From positions 248,001 through 312,000 of the forward strand of contig JAEUUC010000007.1 of assembly GCA_016787665.1 (NCBI GenBank): 64,000 nucleotides of DNA. The letters are read 5' to 3'. Below the pieces are notes generated by a model. That model had not been told where the DNA came from. It was given only the letters and a program-made list of their open reading frames with translations, and made no database searches. This DNA comes from Cyclobacteriaceae bacterium. GTDB taxonomy: Bacteria; Bacteroidota; Bacteroidia; Cytophagales; Cyclobacteriaceae. Every line of letters starts with the position of its first letter. Positions within the stretch are counted from its first letter, which is position 1. The translations under genes were made by a program, and so were the position numbers. Shown here in pieces: positions 17,770 through 25,473 of the stretch.

Positions 17770-18143
17770 AGTGCAACCTCCTCTTCCTTTTTAGTGGTGG
17801 TTTTCTTGTTCTTGTTGAACTCGCCTTTGCGTCTGCGAGCATTGTACTCCACGGCAAACTTATCCAGTGCCGTAGTCAAAAAGCGCATAACCGATTCATC
17901 CCGCCTGAATTCGGTCTCCAGTGTGCCAATCGTTTCAGGAGCTGCCGAAAATTCAATGAGGTTATAGAAGCCGGTCGATTTCTTTTGAATCGGGTAAGCC
18001 AGCTTGCGCAGGCCCCAGCGCTCTATGTTGATGACATCGGCTTTCGCCTTCTTCAACACCTTCACGAACTTGTCGACAGTATCCTTTGCCTGATCTTCAG
18101 ACAAAACGGGATTCAAAATGAATACTGTCTCGTATTGTTTCAT
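17766..18143 (-). CDS. rpsF: 30S ribosomal protein S6
   Basis: S6 partners with S18 on the platform of the 30S subunit. The opening [20 protein letters not shown] and the segment [20 protein letters not shown] (about residues 43-62) are diagnostic. Residues beyond about 105 form a Lys-rich tail ([19 protein letters not shown]), longer than in E. coli before glutamylation. It is the first gene of the operon, reading from the promoter at 18197-18168, and its stop overlaps the rpsR start. Confidence 0.98.
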   Translation of the reverse strand: MKQYETVFILNPVLSEDQAKDTVDKFVKVLKKAKADVINIERWGLRKLAYPIQKKSTGFYNLIEFSAAPETIGTLETEFRRDESVMRFLTTALDKFAVEYNARRRKGEFNKNKKTTTKKEEEVAL

Positions 18144-18167
18144 TGTTCTTTTTGGTTAAAAGAGGCG

Positions 18168-18197
18168 CAAAGATAGACAAAAACCGCCTTTCGGCAA
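18168..18197 (-). promoter_or_regulatory. Promoter of the rpsF-rpsR-rplI operon
   Basis: On the minus strand TTG (18197-18195) is followed after 19 bases by TATCTTTG (18175-18168), a full match to the Bacteroidota -33/-7 consensus. The -7 box ends 24 bases before the rpsF ATG. Confidence 0.75.
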
Positions 18198-18242
18198 CCT
18201 TCGTCCGCGGAAAAAGCACTAAAATGGATGGGCCAAAAGCCC

Positions 18243-19160
18243 TTATTTCACCACAAATTGGGCTTTTCCGAGCGAGTAGCTGTCGGTAAAGGCTTCAACC
18301 GTGTAGGTTCCGGAGGGGTAGTCGCTCCCTTTTTCGTAAAAGAAGGTGAGTTTCTGCCGGGTGTTGTCAAACAGGATTTCCTGGGCGGCCGTGTAGAATT
18401 CCTCCTTGCCATTCAGGATAAACGTACCCGAGCCCCGCGATACATCGAAAATGACCTGCCCGTTATCATCGGTGATCCGCACCAGTATCTTCTTACCCTC
18501 AATCGGGGCCACCTTGTTATCGGCCAGGGTAAACTCAACCTTGATCTTGGCAATTTGCCGGGCCCGGAAAGGTGATTCCCGTTCTTTGCCTTTTTCGTTG
18601 AGCGCCCACACATTCATGTTTTCGGCTTTTAGTTGCGAGGCCAGGGCTACTTTACTGGCGAGTTCCTTTTTCGTTTGCTCGGCCGTACGCAACGAATCAC
18701 TCAGTTTGTTTTGCTGCGTTTTCAACGACCGGTTTTCGGTGAATAGCTGTTGATTAACAGATTTCAGTTTTTCCAGTTCTTCGTCCTTAATCTTCAACAA
18801 TTCCTCGTAGCCTTCCACCTTGTCACGCAGCTCCTGTATCTTTTTCGCATCGGCCCTGCGGGTTCTTTTCAACTCGGCTTCCACTTCAGCCTTCGCTTTT
18901 TGGAGCTCGCTCACATCGCCACCCAGCTTTTGAATTTCGGCAATCTTGACGTCCAGCTCGGCCTTAATTTCATTGAGCCGCTGCAGGGTAGTGGCCAACT
19001 CTTCTTCCGTGTTGCTGAGCTGTTCGCGCACTTCTACTTTATCCTGGTAGTCCATGTAGATTTTGATGCTTTGCAGCACCACGATAATGGACAGCACCGC
19101 GATGATGATGCTGGATTTGTTGCTTTTGGGCGCAGGGACAGGTGTGGTAGGTGTGCTCAT
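18243..19160 (-). CDS. Membrane-anchored coiled-coil protein of unknown function, 305 aa
   Basis: I do not recognise a named family. A short Pro/Thr-rich cytosolic N-terminus is followed by one membrane segment (about residues 17-34, IIIAVLSIIVVLQSIKIY). A long coiled coil runs over about residues 40-165, rich in Glu/Lys/Leu heptads. A C-terminal beta-rich domain of about 110 residues (KIKVEFTLADNKVAPIEGKK through GTYTVEAFTDSYSLG) resembles an Ig-like fold and would lie outside the cytoplasm. The topology suggests a structural or scaffold envelope protein (inference). It lies between the rpsF operon and a methyltransferase gene 24 bases away, on the same strand. Confidence 0.78.
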   Translation of the reverse strand: MSTPTTPVPAPKSNKSSIIIAVLSIIVVLQSIKIYMDYQDKVEVREQLSNTEEELATTLQRLNEIKAELDVKIAEIQKLGGDVSELQKAKAEVEAELKRTRRADAKKIQELRDKVEGYEELLKIKDEELEKLKSVNQQLFTENRSLKTQQNKLSDSLRTAEQTKKELASKVALASQLKAENMNVWALNEKGKERESPFRARQIAKIKVEFTLADNKVAPIEGKKILVRITDDNGQVIFDVSRGSGTFILNGKEEFYTAAQEILFDNTRQKLTFFYEKGSDYPSGTYTVEAFTDSYSLGKAQFVVK

Positions 19161-19184
19161 ACGTTGAAATCAGATGTAAAAATA

Positions 19185-19970
19185 CTAATGGAACGGCAAC
19201 GACCATACAAAGTGCTGACGGTTAAGCGGATGATCGAAGAAAACCAATCCACACCGAAACAAATCAACGGTGCCGTAAACCAATTGATGTGCGCGGATGA
19301 AACGCCAGGCATTTTCCATTTCGGAGTCGCGGTGGATGTCATCCACCACCAGGATACCCTGATCACTCATGCGCCTGGCCAGCATCTCAAAATAACGCAC
19401 CGTGGGTTCAAACCGGTGATTGGCGTCCATAACGGCCAGGTCGATTTTGGCGGGATCCTGAAGTAAGTCGGGAAGCGTAACATCAATGTTGCCTTCGATG
19501 ATGGTCACATTATCGCGTTCAAATCCCTCGGCATGGGTGAGTGCAATGTTCACCAAGTCCGGGTTGCCCTCCAGGGTGTACACGTTGCAGCTGGGATTCC
19601 AGCCAAGGTACAAACTGGTGATGCCCAGTGAGGTTCCCAATTCGACTACACGGGTGGCCTCCAGGTGATTGACCAGACGACCAAGCAACGCACAATAGGG
19701 TGGAGGCATCAGGCTGTAGCGGGCCACGGCACGGATGGGCTGGCGGCCGGCTGCCTTCTGCATCCAGCCCGACCCAAAATCGACAATTGAAATTTCCTGG
19801 TCGTTCTCGAGCAGTTTGCTCCTCAGGTCTTCAAGTTCGGCAATGCCTTCCGGAGGCTGCCGAACAACACTCTGGTAAAAATCGAAAAAGAAGGGAGAGT
19901 GAATGGAGTGCTCATCTTCGGTGAGCAACCAATGGTGAATACCCGCGCGCGCCTGAAACCATTTCGACAC
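19185..19970 (-). CDS. Class I SAM-dependent methyltransferase (O-methyltransferase-like)
   Basis: The Rossmann-type methyltransferase core is clear: motif I VVELGTSLGITSLYLG near residue 108, an acidic residue closing strand 2 (YTLEGNPD), motif post-I/II around NVTIIEGNID, and motif IV KIDLAVMDANHRFEPT near residue 183. It then reaches ILVVDDIHRDSEM near residue 215. The pattern is that of caffeoyl-CoA/catechol O-methyltransferase-like enzymes, but the substrate cannot be told. The start is GTG (19970); no good ATG precedes motif I. The adjacent coiled-coil gene starts 24 bases downstream. Confidence 0.85.
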   Translation of the reverse strand: MSKWFQARAGIHHWLLTEDEHSIHSPFFFDFYQSVVRQPPEGIAELEDLRSKLLENDQEISIVDFGSGWMQKAAGRQPIRAVARYSLMPPPYCALLGRLVNHLEATRVVELGTSLGITSLYLGWNPSCNVYTLEGNPDLVNIALTHAEGFERDNVTIIEGNIDVTLPDLLQDPAKIDLAVMDANHRFEPTVRYFEMLARRMSDQGILVVDDIHRDSEMENAWRFIRAHQLVYGTVDLFRCGLVFFDHPLNRQHFVWSLPFH

Positions 19971-20026
19971 GGCCGCAATATCGGTCTAAATACCGCTCGC
20001 TCGAAAAATCAGTCGATAAAATGAGT

Positions 20027-20413
20027 TTAATTCAGCCGATTAGGGGCCACCAGAGCAAAAGCCGGAATGTTAACCTCAAAATGGGTGCCGTCAACAATTC
20101 GTTCCATCAGGTAAGTGCCCACCATTTTGCCGATTCCCGACTTCAGATTGCACCCGGAAACATATTGGTGCGTTTGTCCTGGCTCCAGCACGGGCTGCTG
20201 ACCCACTACACCCTCACCTTCAACCTCGCGGGTGTGGAAAGCGGCATCGTGAATCATCCATTTTCTGCGCTGCAACTGCACCGTGAAATCACTTTGATTC
20301 TCGATCGTGATCTTGTAGGTGAACACGTAATGGTACTGGCTGGGGCTCGAGTAGGAGGGCTGGTATTCCGTCTCCACCGAAACTTTAACGCCTTGGGTTA
20401 TTTCCGTTACCAT
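20027..20413 (-). CDS. apaG: ApaG domain protein
   Basis: ApaG is a small beta-sandwich protein of about 125 residues, tied to Co2+/Mg2+ homeostasis in enterobacteria; its molecular role is not fixed. The 128-residue chain has the characteristic strands YVFTYKITIENQSDFTVQLQ, the RRKWMIHD motif near residue 52 and GVVGQQPVLEPGQTHQYVSG near residue 74. I chose ATG 20413 over the ATG at 20431 because a -7 promoter box (20427-20420) lies between them. It is divergent from ung. Confidence 0.93.
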   Translation of the reverse strand: MVTEITQGVKVSVETEYQPSYSSPSQYHYVFTYKITIENQSDFTVQLQRRKWMIHDAAFHTREVEGEGVVGQQPVLEPGQTHQYVSGCNLKSGIGKMVGTYLMERIVDGTHFEVNIPAFALVAPNRLN

Positions 20414-20419
20414 ACGCGT

Positions 20420-20448
20420 CAAAAATATCATTTTTTTCTATTTTACAA
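20420..20448 (-). promoter_or_regulatory. Promoter of apaG
   Basis: On the minus strand TTG (20448-20446) and TATTTTTG (20427-20420) are spaced by 18 bases. The -7 box ends 6 bases before the ATG at 20413, so the mRNA would be leaderless or nearly so. Confidence 0.6.
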
Positions 20449-20467
20449 CGTTAAGTTTCTGCCCCTT

Positions 20468-21136
20468 ATGGTCACCGATGTCAAGATGGACGCTTCCTGG
20501 AAGAGCCGGCTCACGAGCGAGTTCAGGCAGGACTATTTTGCGGGCCTGATTGATTTCGTGCGTAAGGAATACCAATCGCAATCCGTATATCCGCCCGGCC
20601 GCGAAATATTCCGGGCTTTTGATGCCTGTCCGTTTGAACAGGTAAAGGTGGTGGTCTTGGGGCAAGATCCGTACCATGGGGCGGGGCAGGCCAACGGGTT
20701 GTGTTTTTCCGTTGCTCCGGGCGTTAAGCCTCCACCATCGCTGGTCAACATTTTCAAGGAGATTCGGGATGACCTGGGCAAACCAATCCCCCCGAATGGC
20801 GATTTGAGCCGCTGGGCTGCCCAAGGCGTCCTTCTTTTAAATGCGACACTGACGGTTCGTGCATCCTCGCCCGGCTCGCATCAAAAAAAAGGGTGGGAAG
20901 AATTTACCGATGCTGTGGTTCGGTTAATCTCTGAGCAAAAGGAACATGTGGTGTTCTTGTTGTGGGGTGCTTATGCGCAGAAAAAAGGAGCAGTAATTGA
21001 CCGAGCCAAACATTTGGTGCTGGAGTCAGCGCATCCGTCACCGTTTTCGGCTGATCGCGGATTTTTTGGATGTAAGCATTTCAGCAAGGCAAACGCCTAT
21101 TTGCGAGCCCACGGACTGCAGGAAATTGATTGGTGA
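20468..21136 (+). CDS. ung: Uracil-DNA glycosylase
   Basis: Family 1 UDG removes uracil from DNA. The catalytic water-activating motif GQDPYHGAGQANGLCFSV holds Asp67 and His70. The uracil-specificity segment LLNATLTVR and the DNA-intercalation motif HPSPFSADRGFFGC near residue 187 are intact. With the ATG at 20468 the protein has 222 residues, close to E. coli Ung. The frame stays open upstream to 20021, but that part is antisense to apaG and does not resemble UDG. The gene is followed by the heptamer-repeat hairpin. Confidence 0.96.
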   Translation: MVTDVKMDASWKSRLTSEFRQDYFAGLIDFVRKEYQSQSVYPPGREIFRAFDACPFEQVKVVVLGQDPYHGAGQANGLCFSVAPGVKPPPSLVNIFKEIRDDLGKPIPPNGDLSRWAAQGVLLLNATLTVRASSPGSHQKKGWEEFTDAVVRLISEQKEHVVFLLWGAYAQKKGAVIDRAKHLVLESAHPSPFSADRGFFGCKHFSKANAYLRAHGLQEIDW

Positions 21137-21145
21137 ATCGGAGTG

Positions 21146-21233
21146 CCAGATCCTGGATCCTGGATCCTAGATACTGGATACTGGATCCTAGCATCTAGCA
21201 TCTAGCATCTAGCATCTAGTATCCAGTATCTAG
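21146..21233. repeat. Heptamer tandem repeat forming a long hairpin, ung/lepB intergenic
   Basis: Twelve degenerate 7-base units follow each other, of types ATCCTGG, ATCCTAG, ATACTGG, CATCTAG (four exact copies) and TATCCAG. The repeats are arranged with dyad symmetry: CTAGATACTGGATACT (21167-21182) is a perfect inverted repeat of 21218-21233, and the stem can extend inwards about 9 bp further with two mismatches. It fills the gap between convergent ung and lepB, where it could act as a terminator. Unlike a usual terminator it has no T run. It may be a dispersed genomic repeat element; only one copy is in this window. Confidence 0.85.
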
Positions 21234-21238
21234 AATTC

Positions 21239-22372
21239 CTACTCAATCAAATTCAGGAAACGTCTCCAGCGAACTTTATTGAAGAAACTGGCGTGTTTGT
21301 CGAGCGACAACCAGATAAAGAAGGCTTTGCCCACGATGTGATCTTCAGGCACAAAGCCCCAGTAGCGGGAGTCCAGCGAATTATGCCGGTTATCACCCAT
21401 CATGAAGTAGTAGTTTTGTTTGAAGGTATACTGATTCACGGGTTGACCATCAATTAGCAACCTGGCTGAATCGTACGTTACGTTCTCGTTGTGGTCGTAC
21501 TCCTTTATGGTTTCACCGTACAAGGCGAGTGTTGAATCGCTGATCTCAATGGTCATACCCTCTTTCGGAATGGTAATAGGTCCGTAGTTGTCACGGTTCC
21601 AACCTTTTGCATTGTTACTCGGAAACATGACCTCACGGGCTATTCCGGCCTGCTCCACAATCCGCTCCACTTTCTTAATGTACGGAAGCTTCGCCAGCTC
21701 GTCCGCTTTTTCCTGACTTATGAACATGGTGTACTCGGCTGTATTCGGATCGGGGCGACCCAGGTAGTTGTAATCATCCGGATCGATCTCGAGTTTTTCC
21801 AGGTTGCGCGGGTTAATTTCATCATTGGAGACCACATGATAGCTGACCTGCATTTGAGGCGGATTTTCGGCTGGCTGTCCGTTGATATAAATCTGTTGAT
21901 TTTTGATCTCCAGCACGTCTCCCGCAATGGCCACACAGCGTTTGATGTAGTTGGTCTTCAGGTCAACCGGGTAATCTTTGTACTCGTTAAGAAACCTGGG
22001 TGGCACATTAAATACCACCACATCGTTTCGTTTCACGCTGCTGAAACCCGGCAACCGGTAGCTCGGCAGTTGAATGGCATCGCTGTAGGACGGAATATCC
22101 GTGAACCAAATTTTCTGGTGGGTAAGCGGTACCTGCAGCGGTGTGCGGGGTGTGCGTGTGCCGTAGTGAAACTTGCTGACGAAAAGGAAGTCGCCAACCA
22201 ATAGGGAGTTTTCCATCGAAGGAGTGGGAATAGTATAGGCCTCCATGATCAGCCAGCGAATAAGTGTCGCGGCCACCACGGCAAACAAGATGGCATCCCA
22301 CCATTCGCGGAGCACCGACTTTTTCTTTTTCTCAGTTGATTCTGCCCGCTTAGTCCAAAACTTCCAATTCAT
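21239..22372 (-). CDS. lepB: Signal peptidase I
   Basis: Type I signal peptidase cleaves signal peptides of exported proteins at the periplasmic face. A short cytosolic N-terminus precedes one membrane segment (about residues 26-42). The catalytic Ser52 lies in YTIPTPSMENSL and the general-base Lys144 in TNYIKRCVAIAGD. Box D/E, MMGDNRHNSLDSRYWG, is near residue 328. An insertion of about 150 residues between the Lys box and box E makes it 377 residues, longer than the usual enzyme of about 250-320 but typical of Bacteroidota. I chose ATG 22372; the longer frame begins with TTG at 22396. It is the last gene of the leftward cluster, 51 bases after dapB. Confidence 0.95.
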   Translation of the reverse strand: MNWKFWTKRAESTEKKKKSVLREWWDAILFAVVAATLIRWLIMEAYTIPTPSMENSLLVGDFLFVSKFHYGTRTPRTPLQVPLTHQKIWFTDIPSYSDAIQLPSYRLPGFSSVKRNDVVVFNVPPRFLNEYKDYPVDLKTNYIKRCVAIAGDVLEIKNQQIYINGQPAENPPQMQVSYHVVSNDEINPRNLEKLEIDPDDYNYLGRPDPNTAEYTMFISQEKADELAKLPYIKKVERIVEQAGIAREVMFPSNNAKGWNRDNYGPITIPKEGMTIEISDSTLALYGETIKEYDHNENVTYDSARLLIDGQPVNQYTFKQNYYFMMGDNRHNSLDSRYWGFVPEDHIVGKAFFIWLSLDKHASFFNKVRWRRFLNLIE

Positions 22373-22423
22373 ATATGATCGCAAAATGGCCCGCAAATAA
22401 ACTAAAAATCAGTCAAAAGGGAT

Positions 22424-23131
22424 TTAGCCCAGCAGATCGTTCATGGTGAAAACGCCTGTTTTCCCCCGAAGCCACTCGGCCGCCAGCACAGCGCCAAGGG
22501 CAAATCCTTCGCGCGTGTGCGCGGTGTGCTTGATTTCAATTTGGTCAATGGCTGAAGCCCAGGTCACCACATGAGTCCCCGGAACGGGGTCTACCCGGTG
22601 GGAGTGAATCACGAGGTCTTCCGCATGTTGGCCTTCGTTCAGGCGCCAGCGGGTTTTACGTTTCGTGCCTTTCAAAATGCCTTCCGCCAGGGTGATGGCG
22701 GTGCCACTGGGGGCGTCCTTTTTTTGCGTGTGGTGCGTCTCGTCCAGCACCACATCGTAAGTCGGGTGCGCATCCATCAATCGCGCGAGGTACTCATTTA
22801 GCTTAAAGAATAGATTGACGCCCAGGCTGAAATTCGAGGCGTAGAGCAAGGCTCCGTTTGCGCGTGCGACTTCCGCTTTGATTTCCGGCAGATGGTCGTA
22901 CCACCCGGTTGTGCCCACCACCACTGGCCAGCCTTTTTGCAGCGCCCAGCGCAAATTGCCCACCGCAGCATCGGGATGCGTGAATTCGATTGCCACGTCC
23001 ACCGGTGTGGTGGCATCAAAAGCATCGCGGTTGTCAATATCCAGCCTGCCGGCAATCTGATGGCCGCGCTGCTTTGCGATCGCTTCAATTGCTTTCCCCA
23101 TCTTTCCATATCCAATCAGCAAAATGCGCAT
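22424..23131 (-). CDS. dapB: 4-hydroxy-tetrahydrodipicolinate reductase
   Basis: DapB reduces the dihydrodipicolinate precursor with NAD(P)H in the lysine and diaminopimelate pathway, feeding peptidoglycan. The N-terminal dinucleotide-binding loop is GYGKMGKAIE (7-16). The substrate and catalytic block THHTQKKDAPSGTAITLAEG (about residues 130-149) holds the catalytic His and Lys. At 235 residues it is shorter than E. coli DapB (273), as is usual for this phylum. It starts 3 bases after the upstream DUF5683 gene ends. Confidence 0.96.
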   Translation of the reverse strand: MRILLIGYGKMGKAIEAIAKQRGHQIAGRLDIDNRDAFDATTPVDVAIEFTHPDAAVGNLRWALQKGWPVVVGTTGWYDHLPEIKAEVARANGALLYASNFSLGVNLFFKLNEYLARLMDAHPTYDVVLDETHHTQKKDAPSGTAITLAEGILKGTKRKTRWRLNEGQHAEDLVIHSHRVDPVPGTHVVTWASAIDQIEIKHTAHTREGFALGAVLAAEWLRGKTGVFTMNDLLG

Positions 23132-23133
23132 AA

Positions 23134-23724
23134 CTAAAAACGGAGCGTTAAGGCCAGCCCGGAGGTTGCACCGGTGAGCGGACTATTTTCGATCTGCGGG
23201 CGAAGGGAAATTTTTAACCGCGGGTTAATTTCAAACTCTTTCAGGTGGGCATCCACGTGCGCATCAACCATCTGCAGGAGATAAAACATACCGGTGAGTA
23301 CAACAAAAAAATCGCGCTGCCGCCTGTACGCATCCGTAAGGGTGCGCAATTGGCTTTCGTTGTAGCCGCTTGGGGAGAAGGTGTCACCGCTTTCCAGTAC
23401 GCCAAAAAGCTCGCTTCGGAATTGGTTGTACCCCTGGTTGTAGAAATCGACCGCATATACCAGTACACCCAGACCGCCCCACACAATCGGCACTTTCCAG
23501 TATTTTTTGTTGTATATCTGCCCGCTTCCCGGAAAGATGGCGGAGTACAGGAGCGCTTTGCGCGGGTCATTCTGTCCGGTCATCGATTGAAACTCAACGG
23601 TCTCTTCGGCACCTTGCGTCAAGGCGGAATCCAACAGAACGGTAGTCGTATCTCCTTTTACCGGGTTCTGGGCCACCAGTTTCCCGGACAGTAAGATCAA
23701 CATGACCCAACCGACATACTTCAT
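23134..23724 (-). CDS. DUF5683 family envelope protein
   Basis: The 196-residue protein has a signal peptide (residues 1-18, ILLSGKLVAQ) and the motif DPRKALLYSAIFPGSGQIYNKKYWKVPIVWGG (about 53-84; given in part), typical of DUF5683. A hydrophobic segment at about residues 79-95 and a second at about 139-153 suggest membrane association. The function is unknown. Its conserved place between parB and dapB in Bacteroidota hints at an envelope role. Its ATG overlaps the parB stop by 4 bases (23721-23724). Confidence 0.85.
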   Translation of the reverse strand: MKYVGWVMLILLSGKLVAQNPVKGDTTTVLLDSALTQGAEETVEFQSMTGQNDPRKALLYSAIFPGSGQIYNKKYWKVPIVWGGLGVLVYAVDFYNQGYNQFRSELFGVLESGDTFSPSGYNESQLRTLTDAYRRQRDFFVVLTGMFYLLQMVDAHVDAHLKEFEINPRLKISLRPQIENSPLTGATSGLALTLRF

Positions 23725-24617
23725 TGAATGCGCAGGATATCCAGAATTCGGTTCAAATCTTCTACGGACAGAAAGGGAATTCTAATGTCGCCCTTTTTGC
23801 CATCGCTATGCACAGTAACTTTCGTGCCAAAGTGAGATGAAAGCCGGCCCTGCAGCTGAGAAAATTCGCGGGGCGTGGCGGGCTTGGTTTTTTGAGCCAC
23901 TTCGCTGCTGCCGCCCGACATCTGGCGCGCCAGTTCTTCGACCTTCCGCACGGACAAATCCTCGGCCAGTGTTCGTTTGAAAATCAGCAACTGGGCGGCC
24001 GGATCTTCTACGTTGATGATGGCCCGCGCATGGCCCATCGAAATCCGGTTGTCGCGCAGGGCGATCTGAATATCGGGAGGAAGTTTCAACAGGCGCAGGT
24101 AGTTCGTTACCGTTGACCGGTTTTTGCCTACCCGGTCGCCCAATTCTTCCTGTTTTAAATTGCACTCGGTGATCAGTCGTTGATAGCTCAGCGAAATTTC
24201 GATCGGGTTAAGATTTTCCCGTTGAATGTTTTCAATCAACGCCATCTCCAGCATCTGCTGATCATCCGCCAGGCGAATGAAAGCGGGTATGGTGGTTAGC
24301 CCGGCCAGTTTGCTGGCCTGAAATCTGCGTTCACCGCTGATGAGTTGGTACTGATTGCGCGAAAGTTTACGAACCGTGATGGGTTGAATGATGCCGTGTA
24401 CGCGGATGGAATCGGCCAGTTCTTGCAAAGAGGTCTGGTCGAAATGCTGGCGTGGCTGAAAGGGGTTAACTTCAATTTCGGCCAACGGAATTTCGGATAG
24501 ACCGCTAGTCGGTGCGCTGGCAGCCGTTGCCGGCATGTCCACTTCGAGTTTTTCATCGGAGGGCGTATCGCTCAGCAGCGCGCTGAGACCACGGCCTAAA
24601 GCTTTTTTCTTGCTCAT
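23721..24617 (-). CDS. parB: Chromosome partitioning protein ParB
   Basis: ParB is the CTP-dependent clamp that loads at parS and spreads to organise the origin region. Seen: LGRGLSALLSD at the N-terminus (the ParA-stimulating segment), NPFQPRQHF, the CTP-binding motifs SGERRFQASK near residue 95 and MALIENIQRENLNPIE near residue 127, a helix-turn-helix EELGDRVGKNRSTVTNYLRLL near residue 156, and a C-terminal dimer domain. Length (298) is normal. It overlaps parA (24614-24617) and DUF5683 by four bases each. I found no parS-like 16-mer in the window. Confidence 0.97.
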   Translation of the reverse strand: MSKKKALGRGLSALLSDTPSDEKLEVDMPATAASAPTSGLSEIPLAEIEVNPFQPRQHFDQTSLQELADSIRVHGIIQPITVRKLSRNQYQLISGERRFQASKLAGLTTIPAFIRLADDQQMLEMALIENIQRENLNPIEISLSYQRLITECNLKQEELGDRVGKNRSTVTNYLRLLKLPPDIQIALRDNRISMGHARAIINVEDPAAQLLIFKRTLAEDLSVRKVEELARQMSGGSSEVAQKTKPATPREFSQLQGRLSSHFGTKVTVHSDGKKGDIRIPFLSVEDLNRILDILRIQ

Positions 24618-25387
24618 CGGGTGATGGCGTTTTTATCCAGAATTTCGCGTGCCAGATTCAGGTAGCTGATCGCGCCTTTACTTTCCGCATCGTGCACGAT
24701 GGCCGGCAGGCCAAAGCTGGGCGACTCGCTCAGGCGCACGTTGCGCGGTATGATGGTTTTGAACGCCATGTTCTTGAAGTGCGTTCGGATTTCTTCCACC
24801 ACCTGGTTGCCTAATGACGTGCGTGAATCGTACAACGTGAGTAAAATCCCTTCAATCTCCAGGTGCGTGTTGAGCCTCGTCTGAATGATTTTAATCGTAT
24901 TGAGCAATTTTCCTAAACCCTCCAGCGCAAAATACTCGCACTGCACCGGAATGATCACCGAATCGGCAGCCGTCAATGCGTTGATGGTGATTAAACCCAG
25001 GGAAGGCGAACAGTCGATGATGATGAACTCATATTCATTTTTCAACTTGCCGAGTGCATCGCGCATGCGCTCCTCCCTGCGTTCGATATTCACCATTTCA
25101 ACTTCCGCTCCAACCAGGTCAATGTGGGAGGGGAGGATATCCAGATACTTGAGGTCGTTCTTGACGATGGCCTGGTGGGGGTCAACCGAGTCCACCATAC
25201 ACTCGTACACGCTCACCTTCACGTCTTTGGGGTTAATACCCATACCTGACGTGGAGTTCGCCTGGGGATCGGCATCGACCAAAAGTGTTTTGTGCTCCAG
25301 CACGGCCAGACTGGAAGCCACATTGATGGCTGTGGTCGTCTTTCCTACGCCTCCTTTTTGATTCGCAATGGCGATAATCTTGCCCAT
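24614..25387 (-). CDS. parA: Chromosome partitioning ATPase ParA (Soj)
   Basis: A Walker-type ATPase that drives segregation of ParB-parS complexes over the nucleoid. The deviant Walker A motif KGGVGKTTTAINVA begins at residue 10, with the signature Lys pair positions. Walker A' DADPQANSTSGMG is near residue 40 and the Walker B-like FIIIDCSPSLGLITINAL is near residue 117. The 257-residue length fits chromosomal Soj proteins. It forms a translationally coupled pair with parB and has its own -7 box at 25431-25424. Confidence 0.97.
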   Translation of the reverse strand: MGKIIAIANQKGGVGKTTTAINVASSLAVLEHKTLLVDADPQANSTSGMGINPKDVKVSVYECMVDSVDPHQAIVKNDLKYLDILPSHIDLVGAEVEMVNIERREERMRDALGKLKNEYEFIIIDCSPSLGLITINALTAADSVIIPVQCEYFALEGLGKLLNTIKIIQTRLNTHLEIEGILLTLYDSRTSLGNQVVEEIRTHFKNMAFKTIIPRNVRLSESPSFGLPAIVHDAESKGAISYLNLAREILDKNAITR

Positions 25388-25423
25388 TCGTTCGGTTGGT
25401 AGTTTTTCAGTTTAAAAAGAGGC

Positions 25424-25431
25424 CAAATATA
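25424..25431 (-). promoter_or_regulatory. -7 promoter box of parA
   Basis: The minus strand reads TATATTTG, a perfect TAnnTTTG match, 36 bases before the parA ATG. No -33 element at standard spacing is evident. It would allow parAB transcription apart from pyrG-yidC. Confidence 0.5.
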
Positions 25432-25473
25432 GCTATTCGGCAATAAGCGGGGAATCGCGCGCGGGTGCTGAAA

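Noticed and set aside
18230..18242. GGGC/GCCC mini-hairpin after the coiled-coil gene
   Set aside because: A four-base stem without a solid T run is too weak to call a terminator.
20021..20467. N-terminal extension of the ung frame by about 150 residues
   Set aside because: The segment is antisense to apaG and does not resemble any UDG region; the family start fits ATG 20468.
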